Made by a program: the position numbers and the translations under genes. Below the pieces are notes generated by a model that was given only the letters and a program-made list of their open reading frames with translations, did not search any database and was not told where the DNA came from. Shown one piece after another: positions 34,085 to 41,780 of a stretch of DNA of 57,025 nucleotides; position 1 is the first letter of the stretch, and every line of letters starts with the position of its first letter. The stretch is from an uncultured Dorea sp. (GTDB lineage Bacteria; Bacillota; Clostridia; Lachnospirales; Lachnospiraceae). The stretch spans positions 1-57,025 of the forward strand of contig CAJTZE010000019.1 of NCBI GenBank assembly GCA_910584265.1. The letters are read 5' to 3'.

Positions 34085-35161
34085 ATGAATGATATAAGTA
34101 TTATGAAGAGAAAAGCAGCAGTATTATTAACCGGGGTGCTGGCGGCATCTATGCTTCTTGCAGGATGTTCTGGTAACAATGCATCCAATGAATATGTATC
34201 CGTCGGCGGATACAAGGGTATAGAGGTGGAGGACATCGAAGAGCCGGAGGAAATTGACGACGAAAAGGTTGATGAGTATATTCAGGCGGTTCTGTCCCAG
34301 TATTCAACCCAGGAGGAGATTAAGGAAGGTGAAGTAAAGTCTGGCGATACGGTGAACATTGACTTTGCCGGCAAGATGGACGGAGAGGAATTTGATGGCG
34401 GCAGCTCAGAAGGCTTTAATCTGGAGATCGGCTCCGGGTCATTTATTCCGGGCTTTGAGGACAGCATTATCGGCCATAAGCCGGGAGAGAGCTTTGAATG
34501 GAACGGGAATTTCCCGGATCCTTATACAAGGAATCCTGATTTTTCAGGAAAGGATGTTACATTCACAATAACCCTGAATTATATCTGCGGAGAGACGATA
34601 CTGCCAGAGCTTACAGATGATTTCGTTCAGACGGTTTCTGAGGAGTCAAAGACAGTAGCGGAATATAAGAAAGAGATTACAAAGCAGCTAACCGACACCG
34701 GCACAGCGGATTTTGATGCCCAGCTTCAGGAGGCCGCATGGCAGGCAGTCCTTGAAAAGGCGGAGATCAAGGGCTATCCCGACGGAGAATTGGAGAAAGT
34801 GAAGGAACAGCTGATGGATCCGTATAAGGAAGCGGCTGAAGCGGAAGAGATAGAGCTGAAGGACTTCCTGCAGCAGTATTATGGATTGAATGAAGAGGAG
34901 TTTGAGAAACAGGCAGAGGATGCGGCCAAGGACAGCATCAAGCAGAAGCTTGTGGCGCAGATAATAGCAGAGCAGGAGAAGCTTGCTCCCAGTGACGCAG
35001 AGCTGGAGAAGGAATATGAGACTCTTGCAGAAGATTATGGATTTGAAGATGTAGACAGCATGAAGAAAGCGGCAGGAGATGAAGAGATATTGAAGGATAT
35101 CATTATTCAGAACCGTGTCAGGGAATTTCTGGCAGAGAATGCCGTTCAGGTGAAAAAATAA
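34085..35161 (+). CDS. Exported trigger-factor-like peptidyl-prolyl isomerase lipoprotein
   Basis: A 358-residue protein that begins with a signal peptide and lipobox LLAGC, then an FKBP-type domain (about residues 85-180: GDTVNIDFAGKMDGEEFDGG, LEIGSGSFIPGFEDSIIGHKPGE, DVTFTITL) and a long helical C-terminal region (about 180-358) like the trigger factor arms (LTDDFVQTVSEESKTVAEYK, IQNRVREFLAENA). Trigger factor is normally cytoplasmic; this one would act as a foldase on the outer face of the membrane. The start is ATG at 34085 or 34103; neither has a good site close by, while AAAGGAG lies about 30 bases upstream. A terminator follows. Confidence 0.85.
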   Translation: MNDISIMKRKAAVLLTGVLAASMLLAGCSGNNASNEYVSVGGYKGIEVEDIEEPEEIDDEKVDEYIQAVLSQYSTQEEIKEGEVKSGDTVNIDFAGKMDGEEFDGGSSEGFNLEIGSGSFIPGFEDSIIGHKPGESFEWNGNFPDPYTRNPDFSGKDVTFTITLNYICGETILPELTDDFVQTVSEESKTVAEYKKEITKQLTDTGTADFDAQLQEAAWQAVLEKAEIKGYPDGELEKVKEQLMDPYKEAAEAEEIELKDFLQQYYGLNEEEFEKQAEDAAKDSIKQKLVAQIIAEQEKLAPSDAELEKEYETLAEDYGFEDVDSMKKAAGDEEILKDIIIQNRVREFLAENAVQVKK

Positions 35162-35183
35162 AACAGAATAGAAGAGGAATACA

Positions 35184-35225
35184 GCGGCAGGCATTTCTGA
35201 AAGGAGTGCCTGCCGCACTTTTTTG
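35184..35225 (+). terminator. Rho-independent terminator
   Basis: GCGGCAGGCA (35184-35193) pairs perfectly with TGCCTGCCGC (35207-35216), followed by ACTTTTTT. It ends the trigger-factor-like gene. Confidence 0.92.
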
Positions 35226-35235
35226 AAAAAAATAC

Positions 35236-35264
35236 TTGACGAATGAATTTATCAGGTCTATAAT
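35236..35264 (+). promoter_or_regulatory. Strong sigma-A promoter of the ABC importer
   Basis: TTGACG (35236-35241) and TATAAT (35259-35264) are spaced by exactly 17 bases. The start site would be near 35271, directly ahead of three tandem 24-base dyads. Confidence 0.88.
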
Positions 35265-35282
35265 CATAAAAGTCAAAGCACT

Positions 35283-35354
35283 TTCGCGAGTTGAAGTGCG
35301 AAAATATTCACGCGTCAAACCGTGAAAATCTTCGCGCTTTACATTGTGAAAGTA
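35283..35354 (+). repeat. Three tandem 24-base imperfect dyads in the ABC importer leader
   Basis: Units at 35283-35306, 35307-35330 and 35331-35354 each start TTCrC and end GyGAAAnTm. Each unit is an inverted repeat: TTCGC with GCGAA, TTCACG with CGTGAA, and TTCGC with GTGAA. The variable fourth position changes with its partner (G-C, A-T, G-T), so pairing or dyad symmetry is kept while sequence varies. They lie just after the predicted transcription start. They could be RNA hairpins or operators for a dimeric regulator. Confidence 0.75.
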
Positions 35355-35386
35355 ACGGACGAAATGCTATGGAGGAGGAAAATACG

Positions 35387-36406
35387 ATGAAAAAGAAATT
35401 ATTATCTATCATGATGGCGGCCGCAATGGTAATTTCACTGGCAGCATGCGGAAGCAGTGCAGGCAGTGACAGCGGCACAGACACAAAAGAAGCAGAAGAC
35501 AGCAGCGAAGAGTCATCTGGTGACAGCTATACAATTGGTATCTGCCAGCTGGTTCAGCATGATGCGCTTGATGCGGCAACGGAGGGCTTTAAGGACGCGC
35601 TTACAGAGCTTTGCGGCGAGGACGGCGTAACATTTGACCAGCAGAATGCACAGGGCGAACACAATATGTGTGCAACGATCATCAATCAGTTTGTATCTGA
35701 CGATGTGGATCTGATCCTTGCAAATGCGACAGACCCGCTGACAACGGCAGCAACAGCAACAGCCGATATTCCGATTATCGGAACCTCTGTTACAGATTAT
35801 GCAACAGCCCTTCAGATTGAGGATTGGACGGGAGCAACCGGGATCAATGTTTCTGGAACCAGCGATCTGGCACCGATTGACGAGCAGGAGGCAATGCTGA
35901 AGGAGCTTCTTCCGGATGCAAAGACAGTCGGCATTCTTTACTGTTCTGCTGAGCCGAATTCTAAGTATCAGGCAGAGTTGTTTGAAGAGGCGCTTGAGGC
36001 AGATGATATCGAATATAAAGAGTATACAGCGGCAGATTCCAACGAAATCCAGTCGGTTGTAACAAGCGCTGTGGCTGAGGTAGATGCAATTTACATCCCA
36101 ACAGATAATACAATGGCAGCAAATACAGAGATTGTAAAGAATGTATGTGTACCGGCAGGGATTCCGGTTATTGCCGGCGAGCAGGGGATTTGTACAGGAT
36201 GCGGTATTGCAACACTGTCTATCAGCTACTATGATATTGGATACAAGGCTGGTGAAATGGCATATGAGGTTCTGGCAAATGGAGCAGATATTACGACGAT
36301 GGATATCGAGTTTGCACCAGAGGTAACCAAGATGTACAATAAGGAAATCTGCGAAGAGCTAAAGATTACCGTGCCGGAAGATTATGTGGCAATCGAAACA
36401 GAATAA
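35387..36406 (+). CDS. ABC transporter substrate-binding lipoprotein (PF04392/TrpX type)
   Basis: A 339-residue lipoprotein: signal MKKKLLSIMMAAAMVISLAA, lipobox Cys at about residue 22, a Ser/Asp/Glu-rich linker, then a periplasmic-binding domain of the ABC_sub_bind family (TIGICQLVQHDALDAATEGF, TDPLTTAATATADIPIIGTSVTDY, VGILYCSAEPNSKYQ, AIYIPTDNTMAANTEIV). Relatives bind aromatic amino acids (TrpX) or other small ligands. The start at 35387 has GGAGGAGG 8 bases ahead. It is followed by permease and ATPase genes, with two hairpins in the gap. The ligand is not readable from sequence. Confidence 0.9.
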   Translation: MKKKLLSIMMAAAMVISLAACGSSAGSDSGTDTKEAEDSSEESSGDSYTIGICQLVQHDALDAATEGFKDALTELCGEDGVTFDQQNAQGEHNMCATIINQFVSDDVDLILANATDPLTTAATATADIPIIGTSVTDYATALQIEDWTGATGINVSGTSDLAPIDEQEAMLKELLPDAKTVGILYCSAEPNSKYQAELFEEALEADDIEYKEYTAADSNEIQSVVTSAVAEVDAIYIPTDNTMAANTEIVKNVCVPAGIPVIAGEQGICTGCGIATLSISYYDIGYKAGEMAYEVLANGADITTMDIEFAPEVTKMYNKEICEELKITVPEDYVAIETE

Positions 36407-36429
36407 TAATAGAGAATACCAATAATTAT

Positions 36430-36504
36430 TTCCTGCCCTTCTAAGGGCAGGAAGTTTACGTTGTTATACATTTTGGAAGTAACTGCCGGCGGGATGCCCG
36501 GCAG
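36430..36504 (+). promoter_or_regulatory. Two consecutive hairpins between binding protein and permease genes
   Basis: The first hairpin is TTCCTGCCCT (36430-36439) with AGGGCAGGAA (36444-36453), a perfect 10-base stem with a 4-base loop. The second is CTGCCGG (36483-36489) with CCGGCAG (36498-36504). Neither has a U-run. They probably stabilise the upstream message or limit read-through, giving more binding protein than permease. Confidence 0.6.
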
Positions 36505-36542
36505 ATTTAGAATATGATATTTTTGGAAAGGAACGTAGAGAG

Positions 36543-37481
36543 ATGATGGCTTATTTTGCGGCATTAGACCCCATGACACTGATCCGTGCCCTGCCGGGCA
36601 ATGTGGCACAGGGGCTGATATGGGGAATCATGGCGCTGGGGGTATATATTACCTTCCGCATTCTGGACTTTGCAGATTTGACAGTGGACGGCACACTGGC
36701 GACCGGAGGCGCTGTGGCAGTTATGCTGATACAGGGTGGAATGCATCCGGCGGCGGCGCTTATTTTTTCGGTAATTGCAGGGATGATCGGGGGACTTGTG
36801 ACAGGGCTCTTACATACCGCGTTGGGGATTCCCGGGATTCTGGCAAGCATATTGACCCAGATATCGCTGTATTCAATAAATTTGAGGATCATGGGAAAGG
36901 CGAATCAGAGTATCGGCATTGGACAGAAAGGACTGGTGGCTTCCCTGAGATTTGTATCTGCTGATAACAGCTATCTATTCTTTATCAAATTAATACTGAT
37001 CTGCCTGGTGCTGGTGGCAGTGGTTTACTGGTTGTTCGGAACCGAGATCGGCTCGGCAATCCGCGCGACAGGCTGTAACGAACAGATGGCAAGGGCACAG
37101 GGGATCAATACAAATGTTACGAAGGTTATTGCGCTGATGATTTCCAACGGCCTGGTAGGCTTAAGCGGCGGCGTGTATGCGCAGTATCAAGGCTCGGCGG
37201 ATGTTAATTCCGGGCGCGGTGCAATTGTAATCGGATTGGCGGCAGTTATCATAAGCGAAGTGATTTTTGGAAAGCTGTGTGCAGGTAAGAAGATTGCATT
37301 TGCGTATACTCTGGCGGCAGTGTTTGTAGGGGCGATATTGTATTATGCCGCATATGCACTGGTATTGTGGCTGAAGATGCCTTCGGATTATATGAAGCTG
37401 TTCTCAGCAATTGTTGTGGCGGTCTTCCTTGCGATACCATATCTGAAGGATAAATATGCGGCAAAACGGAGGAGGGTCTAG
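36543..37481 (+). CDS. ABC transporter permease
   Basis: A 312-residue permease of the BPD_transp_2 type (LivH/TrpY-like), with about eight or nine membrane helices. Family segments include ITFRILDFADLTVDGTLATGGAV near the start and AIRATGCNEQMARAQGIN followed by GLVGLSGGVYAQYQG, the cytoplasmic coupling region. It pairs with the binding protein upstream and the ATPase 3 bases downstream. The starts ATG ATG at 36543/36546 share a GGAAAGGA site. Confidence 0.92.
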   Translation: MMAYFAALDPMTLIRALPGNVAQGLIWGIMALGVYITFRILDFADLTVDGTLATGGAVAVMLIQGGMHPAAALIFSVIAGMIGGLVTGLLHTALGIPGILASILTQISLYSINLRIMGKANQSIGIGQKGLVASLRFVSADNSYLFFIKLILICLVLVAVVYWLFGTEIGSAIRATGCNEQMARAQGINTNVTKVIALMISNGLVGLSGGVYAQYQGSADVNSGRGAIVIGLAAVIISEVIFGKLCAGKKIAFAYTLAAVFVGAILYYAAYALVLWLKMPSDYMKLFSAIVVAVFLAIPYLKDKYAAKRRRV

Positions 37482-37484
37482 GCT

Positions 37485-38291
37485 ATGGCGTATATGTTAG
37501 AATTACAGAATCTTCACAAGACATTTAATAGAGGAACCATCAATGAGAAGGCTGCATTAGCCGGTGTAAATCTCCAGCTGAAACCGGGCGACTTCGTTAC
37601 GATCATCGGAGGAAACGGTGCAGGAAAGTCTACGACGCTGAATGCGATCGCAGGAGTCTGGCCCATAGACCAGGGAAGTATTATGGTGGACGGCGTAGAT
37701 ATCTCGGGACTTTCCGAGCATAAGAGAGCATCCTGCCTTGGGCGGGTGTTTCAGGATCCTATGACGGGTACGGCCGCGACTATGTCGATAGAGGAAAATA
37801 TGGCAATTGCGGCAAGACGGGGAGAACGGCGCGGGCTTGGCTGGGGAATCACAAAGAAGGAACGAAAGAAATTCCGGGAACAGCTGAGAGAGCTGGATCT
37901 TGGCTTGGAGGAACGGCTTAGCAGTAAGGTGGGACTTCTCTCCGGAGGGCAGAGACAGGCGATTACCCTTCTCATGGCGGCGCTGAAGGAGCCGAAGCTT
38001 CTCCTGTTGGATGAGCATACAGCCGCATTGGATCCCAAAACAGCCGCAAAGGTGCTGGAGCTGTCCGATAAGATTATTGAAGAGCATCATCTGACAGCTA
38101 TGATGGTGACCCATAATATGAAGGATGCCATTACCCACGGCAACCGTTTGGTTATGATGCATGAGGGCAGGATCATCTATGATGTCGAGGGGGAAGAGAA
38201 GAAGAAGCTGAAGGTTGCCGGCCTTCTGGAGAAATTTGAAGAGGCAAGCGGCGGGGAATTTGCTAACGACCGCATGATGCTTGCCAACTAG
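37485..38291 (+). CDS. ABC transporter ATP-binding protein
   Basis: A 268-residue ATPase of the importer: Walker A GGNGAGKST (about residues 42-50), signature LSGGQRQAITLLMA, Walker B LLLLDEHTAALDP and the switch His in MVTHNMKDAI. It energises the preceding permease (TrpZ-type arrangement of separate binding protein, permease and ATPase). Its last four bases overlap the end of the convergent pseudouridine synthase gene, so there is no room for a terminator between them. Confidence 0.94.
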   Translation: MAYMLELQNLHKTFNRGTINEKAALAGVNLQLKPGDFVTIIGGNGAGKSTTLNAIAGVWPIDQGSIMVDGVDISGLSEHKRASCLGRVFQDPMTGTAATMSIEENMAIAARRGERRGLGWGITKKERKKFREQLRELDLGLEERLSSKVGLLSGGQRQAITLLMAALKEPKLLLLDEHTAALDPKTAAKVLELSDKIIEEHHLTAMMVTHNMKDAITHGNRLVMMHEGRIIYDVEGEEKKKLKVAGLLEKFEEASGGEFANDRMMLAN

Positions 38292-38875
38292 TGGATTTTT
38301 AAAAATTCCTTCCATTCGCCGGGCTTTAAGGATTCGTCCAGCATGATAGAATCAATGGAAATACGTTTTAATGAAATGACACAGCATCGGACCGCCTTCA
38401 GCATACGGCGGATCTGGTGCTTTTTTCCTTCTGTTACGGTAATCTGTCCGAAAACAACAGGATGGCCCGGGCGGTTGCGGCGGATTTTTGCCTGTATTTC
38501 CGGATGCAGGGAAGGGAGTACGCCAGACAGGACGGAGGTTCCAATCACCTGTACTCTGGCCGGAGCGGTCAGGGTGCGGGCGCCTTTTAGTAATACGCCG
38601 TTTTCCAATTGATGGATATCCGCATCAGAAAGAGTTCCCATAGCTGTGAATTCATAAGTTTTTTCTTTCCTGTGGTCAGGGTGGGTCATTTCCTGATTCC
38701 AGACGCCGTCATCCGTAATAAGCAGGAGACCCTCTGTGGCCCGGTCCAGCCTTCCTACGGGAGAAAGACAGGGGTTATTCAATTCCGTGAAATAATCCAT
38801 GACGGCAGGATAGCGGTCATCCCTGCGGGCGCAGACACAGCCATAAGGTTTGTTGAGCATATAATAGTGATACAT
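38288..38875 (-). CDS. RsuA/RluE-type rRNA pseudouridine synthase lacking an S4 domain
   Basis: A 195-residue enzyme of the RsuA family that isomerises specific uridines in rRNA. It starts directly with the catalytic domain (YYMLNKPYGCVCARRD), has the catalytic Asp in GRLDRATEGLLLITDDG and the C-terminal GKKHQIRRMLKAV. The usual N-terminal S4 RNA-binding domain is absent, as in the RluE branch. It is convergent with the ABC ATPase gene with overlapping ends. The exact rRNA target cannot be given. Confidence 0.9.
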   Translation of the reverse strand: MYHYYMLNKPYGCVCARRDDRYPAVMDYFTELNNPCLSPVGRLDRATEGLLLITDDGVWNQEMTHPDHRKEKTYEFTAMGTLSDADIHQLENGVLLKGARTLTAPARVQVIGTSVLSGVLPSLHPEIQAKIRRNRPGHPVVFGQITVTEGKKHQIRRMLKAVRCCVISLKRISIDSIMLDESLKPGEWKEFLKIH

Positions 38876-38991
38876 GGAGGCTCCTTTTCAAATATAGTAT
38901 ATTTATTATTCATAAAAATATCGGATATGTCAATTGAAAGTCTGGGATTTTTGATAAAAAGAATAAGAATCAGAAAGCGTAATTCTTCTTC

Positions 38992-39020
38992 TTTACTTGT
39001 CGAAACAGGTATGCTAAAAT
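38992..39020 (+). promoter_or_regulatory. Promoter for udk
   Basis: TTTACT (38992-38997), a 17-base spacer and TAAAAT (39015-39020) with TG one base upstream (extended -10). A 6-base hairpin, CAGATG/CATCTG (39052-39068), lies in the leader. It is the first promoter of the nucleoside island. Confidence 0.6.
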
Positions 39021-39091
39021 GAAATTGATAATTGTAACGCTGATAGCATAGCAGATGGCAGGCATCTGACAGGAAAATGGGGATTCAGGGC

Positions 39092-39712
39092 ATGGATTGT
39101 ATCGTTATCGGAATAGCTGGTGGTTCTGGCTCAGGAAAGTCTACGTTCACAAACAAACTGCACGATTTGTACGGAGATAAGGTTACTGTAATTTATCATG
39201 ATAATTATTACAGGCGGAATGACCATCTGTCGTTAGAAGAACGCAGGAATATTAACTATGACCATCCGGGTTCGCTGGAGACGGACATGCTGATTGAACA
39301 CATTAAGATGCTGAAGAAGGGAGAACCTGTTTCCGGGCCGGTATATGATTATACGGTGCATAACCGCAGGGATGAGACAGTAAAGATTTATCCGAATAAG
39401 ATCATTCTTCTGGAAGGGATCATGGTTCTTCAGGATCCGGGTCTTCGGGAACTGCTGGATATTAAGATTTATGTAGAGGCGGACGCAGATGAGAGGATAC
39501 TCAGGCGTCTTACACGGGATGTGAAGGAGCGGGGACGCGATATCGACAGTGTGATTAACCAGTATCTTCAGAGTGTGAAGCCTATGCACTATATCTATGT
39601 GGAACCAACAAGAGCTACTGCGGATATTGTCATAAACAGCGGCAAGAATCCGGTTGCTTTTGATCTTGTAAGGACGAAGATCGACAGCCTGCTTCAGGAA
39701 CAACAAGTGTAA
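39092..39712 (+). CDS. udk: Uridine kinase
   Basis: A 206-residue P-loop kinase that phosphorylates uridine and cytidine to UMP and CMP. Visible are the P-loop GIAGGSGSGKST, VIYHDNYYRR, NYDHPGSLETDMLIEHI and RRLTRDVKERGRDIDSVINQY. The ATG at 39092 gives the usual N-terminus and has GGGGA about 8 bases ahead; an in-frame ATG at 39077 is too close to its AGGA. It is the first gene of the nucleoside island. Confidence 0.92.
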   Translation: MDCIVIGIAGGSGSGKSTFTNKLHDLYGDKVTVIYHDNYYRRNDHLSLEERRNINYDHPGSLETDMLIEHIKMLKKGEPVSGPVYDYTVHNRRDETVKIYPNKIILLEGIMVLQDPGLRELLDIKIYVEADADERILRRLTRDVKERGRDIDSVINQYLQSVKPMHYIYVEPTRATADIVINSGKNPVAFDLVRTKIDSLLQEQQV

Positions 39713-39728
39713 TACGGGGAGTAGAGAT

Positions 39729-39776
39729 ATGGAACGATTATCTTTATTCTCTTTTTTGTCAGCAGAGGAGGGATAA
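39729..39776 (+). CDS. Possible 15-residue leader peptide before udp
   Basis: ATG at 39729 with GGGGAG about 8 bases upstream encodes MERLSLFSFLSAEEG and stops 2 bases before the udp start. Its last codons contain the udp ribosome site (GAGGAGG). Ribosomes translating it would cover or release that site, so it could couple udp translation to upstream translation. It may also be chance. Confidence 0.35.
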   Translation: MERLSLFSFLSAEEG

Positions 39777-39778
39777 GA

Positions 39779-40555
39779 ATGGTTGATTATACGGAAGGTG
39801 CAGGAGTACAGTACCATATTCAGACAAAGCCGGAGGATGTAGGAGAGTATGTCTTACTGCCGGGAGACCCGAAACGCTGTAAGCTGATCGCGCAGTTCCT
39901 GGACGATGCGGTGCTTGTTGCAGACAGCCGTGAATTTGTGACCTATACCGGTTATCTGAACGGAGAAAAGGTCAGCGTCACCTCTACGGGAATCGGCGGG
40001 CCTTCTGCATCCATTGCTATGGAGGAGCTATATCGGTGCGGGGCGAGAACTTTTATTCGTGTGGGAACCTGCGGCGGTATGCAGCTGGATGTCAAAGGCG
40101 GAGACCTGGTGATCGCAAGCGGAGCGATCCGTATGGAAGGAACCAGTAAGGAATATGCGCCGATCGAATATCCGGCTGTGGCGGACGTGCAGGTGGTGAA
40201 TGCACTCAGGCAGGCGGCAGATAAGCTTCAGGCAGTCAGCCATATCGGCGTTGTACAATGCAAAGACTCTTTTTATGGTCAGCATGAGCCGGAGAAAAAA
40301 CCGGTGGGCTATGAGCTTCAGAATAAGTGGAAAGCATGGATCGGATGCGGGGCATTGGCTTCTGAGATGGAGTCTGCGGCGCTCTTTATTGTGGGAAGCT
40401 GTCTGAGGGTCCGTGTAGGCACGGTGCTTCTGGTGGTTGCGAATCAGGAAAGAGAAGCGGCAGGGCTGGAGAACCTGCAGGTTCATGAGACAAGAGGTGC
40501 AATCGACGCGGCAATAGAGGCGGTGCGAATCTTGATCGAACAGGACAAACAATAA
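39779..40555 (+). CDS. udp: Uridine phosphorylase
   Basis: A 258-residue nucleoside phosphorylase (PNP/UDP family) splitting uridine, and probably deoxyuridine or thymidine, to the base and pentose-1-phosphate. Segments are VLLPGDPKRCKLIAQFLDD at the phosphate-binding N-terminus, STGIGGPSASIAMEEL, FIRVGTCGGMQ, and the ribose/base site SEMESAALFIVG. The length is typical. GAGGAGGG precedes the ATG. The product ribose-1-phosphate feeds DeoB, encoded at the end of the same island. Confidence 0.92.
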   Translation: MVDYTEGAGVQYHIQTKPEDVGEYVLLPGDPKRCKLIAQFLDDAVLVADSREFVTYTGYLNGEKVSVTSTGIGGPSASIAMEELYRCGARTFIRVGTCGGMQLDVKGGDLVIASGAIRMEGTSKEYAPIEYPAVADVQVVNALRQAADKLQAVSHIGVVQCKDSFYGQHEPEKKPVGYELQNKWKAWIGCGALASEMESAALFIVGSCLRVRVGTVLLVVANQEREAAGLENLQVHETRGAIDAAIEAVRILIEQDKQ

Positions 40556-40594
40556 CAGGGGATTCTAAAAAGAATTCAGAAAGGGAAAAGGTTT

Positions 40595-41665
40595 ATGAAA
40601 AAGAAATTATTAGCAGGATTAATGGCTGCTGCAATGGTATTTTCTCTTGCGGCATGCGGCGGTTCAGGCGGAAGCTCGGATGAGGGCGGTTCAGGCGATG
40701 AGGCAGAAGGAAAAGATGCTTCTGAGGTTAAGGTCGGCATCGTTACAGATACAGGCGGCGTAAATGACGGTTCCTTCAACCAGTCAGCATGGGAAGGCGT
40801 TTCCAGAGCGGCAGATGAGTTTGGAATTACCGTAAAGTATCTTGAGTCTTCAGCAGACGCGGACTATATTCCGAATATTGAGACATTTGTTGATGAAGAA
40901 TATGATTTGATCATTTGTATTGGATATCAGCTTGCAGATGCATTGAGAGAAGAAGCAGAAGCAAATCCAGATTTAAATTTTGCAATTGTTGATGATTCCA
41001 CATGCTCAGATCTTGACAATGTAGCATGCCTGATGTTTGAGCAGTGCCAGGCTTCTTATCTCGTAGGTTATGTGGCTGGTCTTACAACTGAGAGCAATAA
41101 GATCGGTTTTGTGCTCGGTATGTCTACCGATACAATGAATGAGTTTGGATACGGCTATTGTGCAGGAGCACTGGATGCAAATCCAGATGTAGAGATCCTG
41201 CAGACAAATGCAAACAGCTTCTCCGATACAGCTGCCGGCAAAACAGCGGCAAATAACATGATTGCTGACGGCGCTGACGTTATCTTCCATGCGGCAGGCG
41301 GAACAGGCCTTGGCGTTATTGATGCCTGCAAAGAGGCTGGCATCTGGGCAATCGGTGTTGACTCTGACCAGAGCGTGATCGCACCGGAGACAATTCTTAC
41401 ATCTGCTCTGAAGCGTGTAGATAATGCATGCTATGATGAGGCAAAGGCTGTTCTTGACGGAGCATTTGAGAGCGGAGTGAAGACCTATACTCTGGCAGAA
41501 GCAGGTGTTGATATTGCGCCTACAACAGACAACCTTACAGAGGATATAATCAGTGCAGTGAACGGTGTAAAAGATTCTATTATCAGCGGAGATGTAGAGG
41601 TTCCGAAGACAAAGGATGATTTTGAAGGCAAATACGGAGCTGGTATCTACAAACTAGCTGAGTAA
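40595..41665 (+). CDS. BMP-family nucleoside-binding lipoprotein
   Basis: A 356-residue lipoprotein (signal MKKKLLAGLMAAAMVFSLAA, lipobox Cys about residue 22, Gly/Ser/Asp linker) followed by a BMP/PnrA domain: VGIVTDTGGVNDGSFNQSAWEG, GFVLGMSTDTMNEFGYGYCAGAL, FHAAGGTGLGVIDACKEAG, WAIGVDSDQS. PnrA-type proteins bind purine and pyrimidine nucleosides for an ABC importer whose ATPase and permeases lie at 44272-47819. Between them sit yjjI and yjjW, which are thus embedded in the transporter operon. A purine-rich AAAGGGAAAAGG site precedes the ATG. Confidence 0.94.
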   Translation: MKKKLLAGLMAAAMVFSLAACGGSGGSSDEGGSGDEAEGKDASEVKVGIVTDTGGVNDGSFNQSAWEGVSRAADEFGITVKYLESSADADYIPNIETFVDEEYDLIICIGYQLADALREEAEANPDLNFAIVDDSTCSDLDNVACLMFEQCQASYLVGYVAGLTTESNKIGFVLGMSTDTMNEFGYGYCAGALDANPDVEILQTNANSFSDTAAGKTAANNMIADGADVIFHAAGGTGLGVIDACKEAGIWAIGVDSDQSVIAPETILTSALKRVDNACYDEAKAVLDGAFESGVKTYTLAEAGVDIAPTTDNLTEDIISAVNGVKDSIISGDVEVPKTKDDFEGKYGAGIYKLAE

Positions 41666-41780
41666 AATATCGTTAAGGCAGGATGTATGATAGGGGCAGA
41701 GTCCGCAAGGATTTTCTGTCCCTATGTTATCACATAATATAATGAAAAGAATATATGTATGAAGAAAGGAGATCGTAGGT

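Noticed and set aside
35283..35354. Tandem repeats considered as a CRISPR array
   Set aside because: The units are directly adjacent with no unique spacers, only three copies exist and they diverge in sequence; there are no cas genes nearby.
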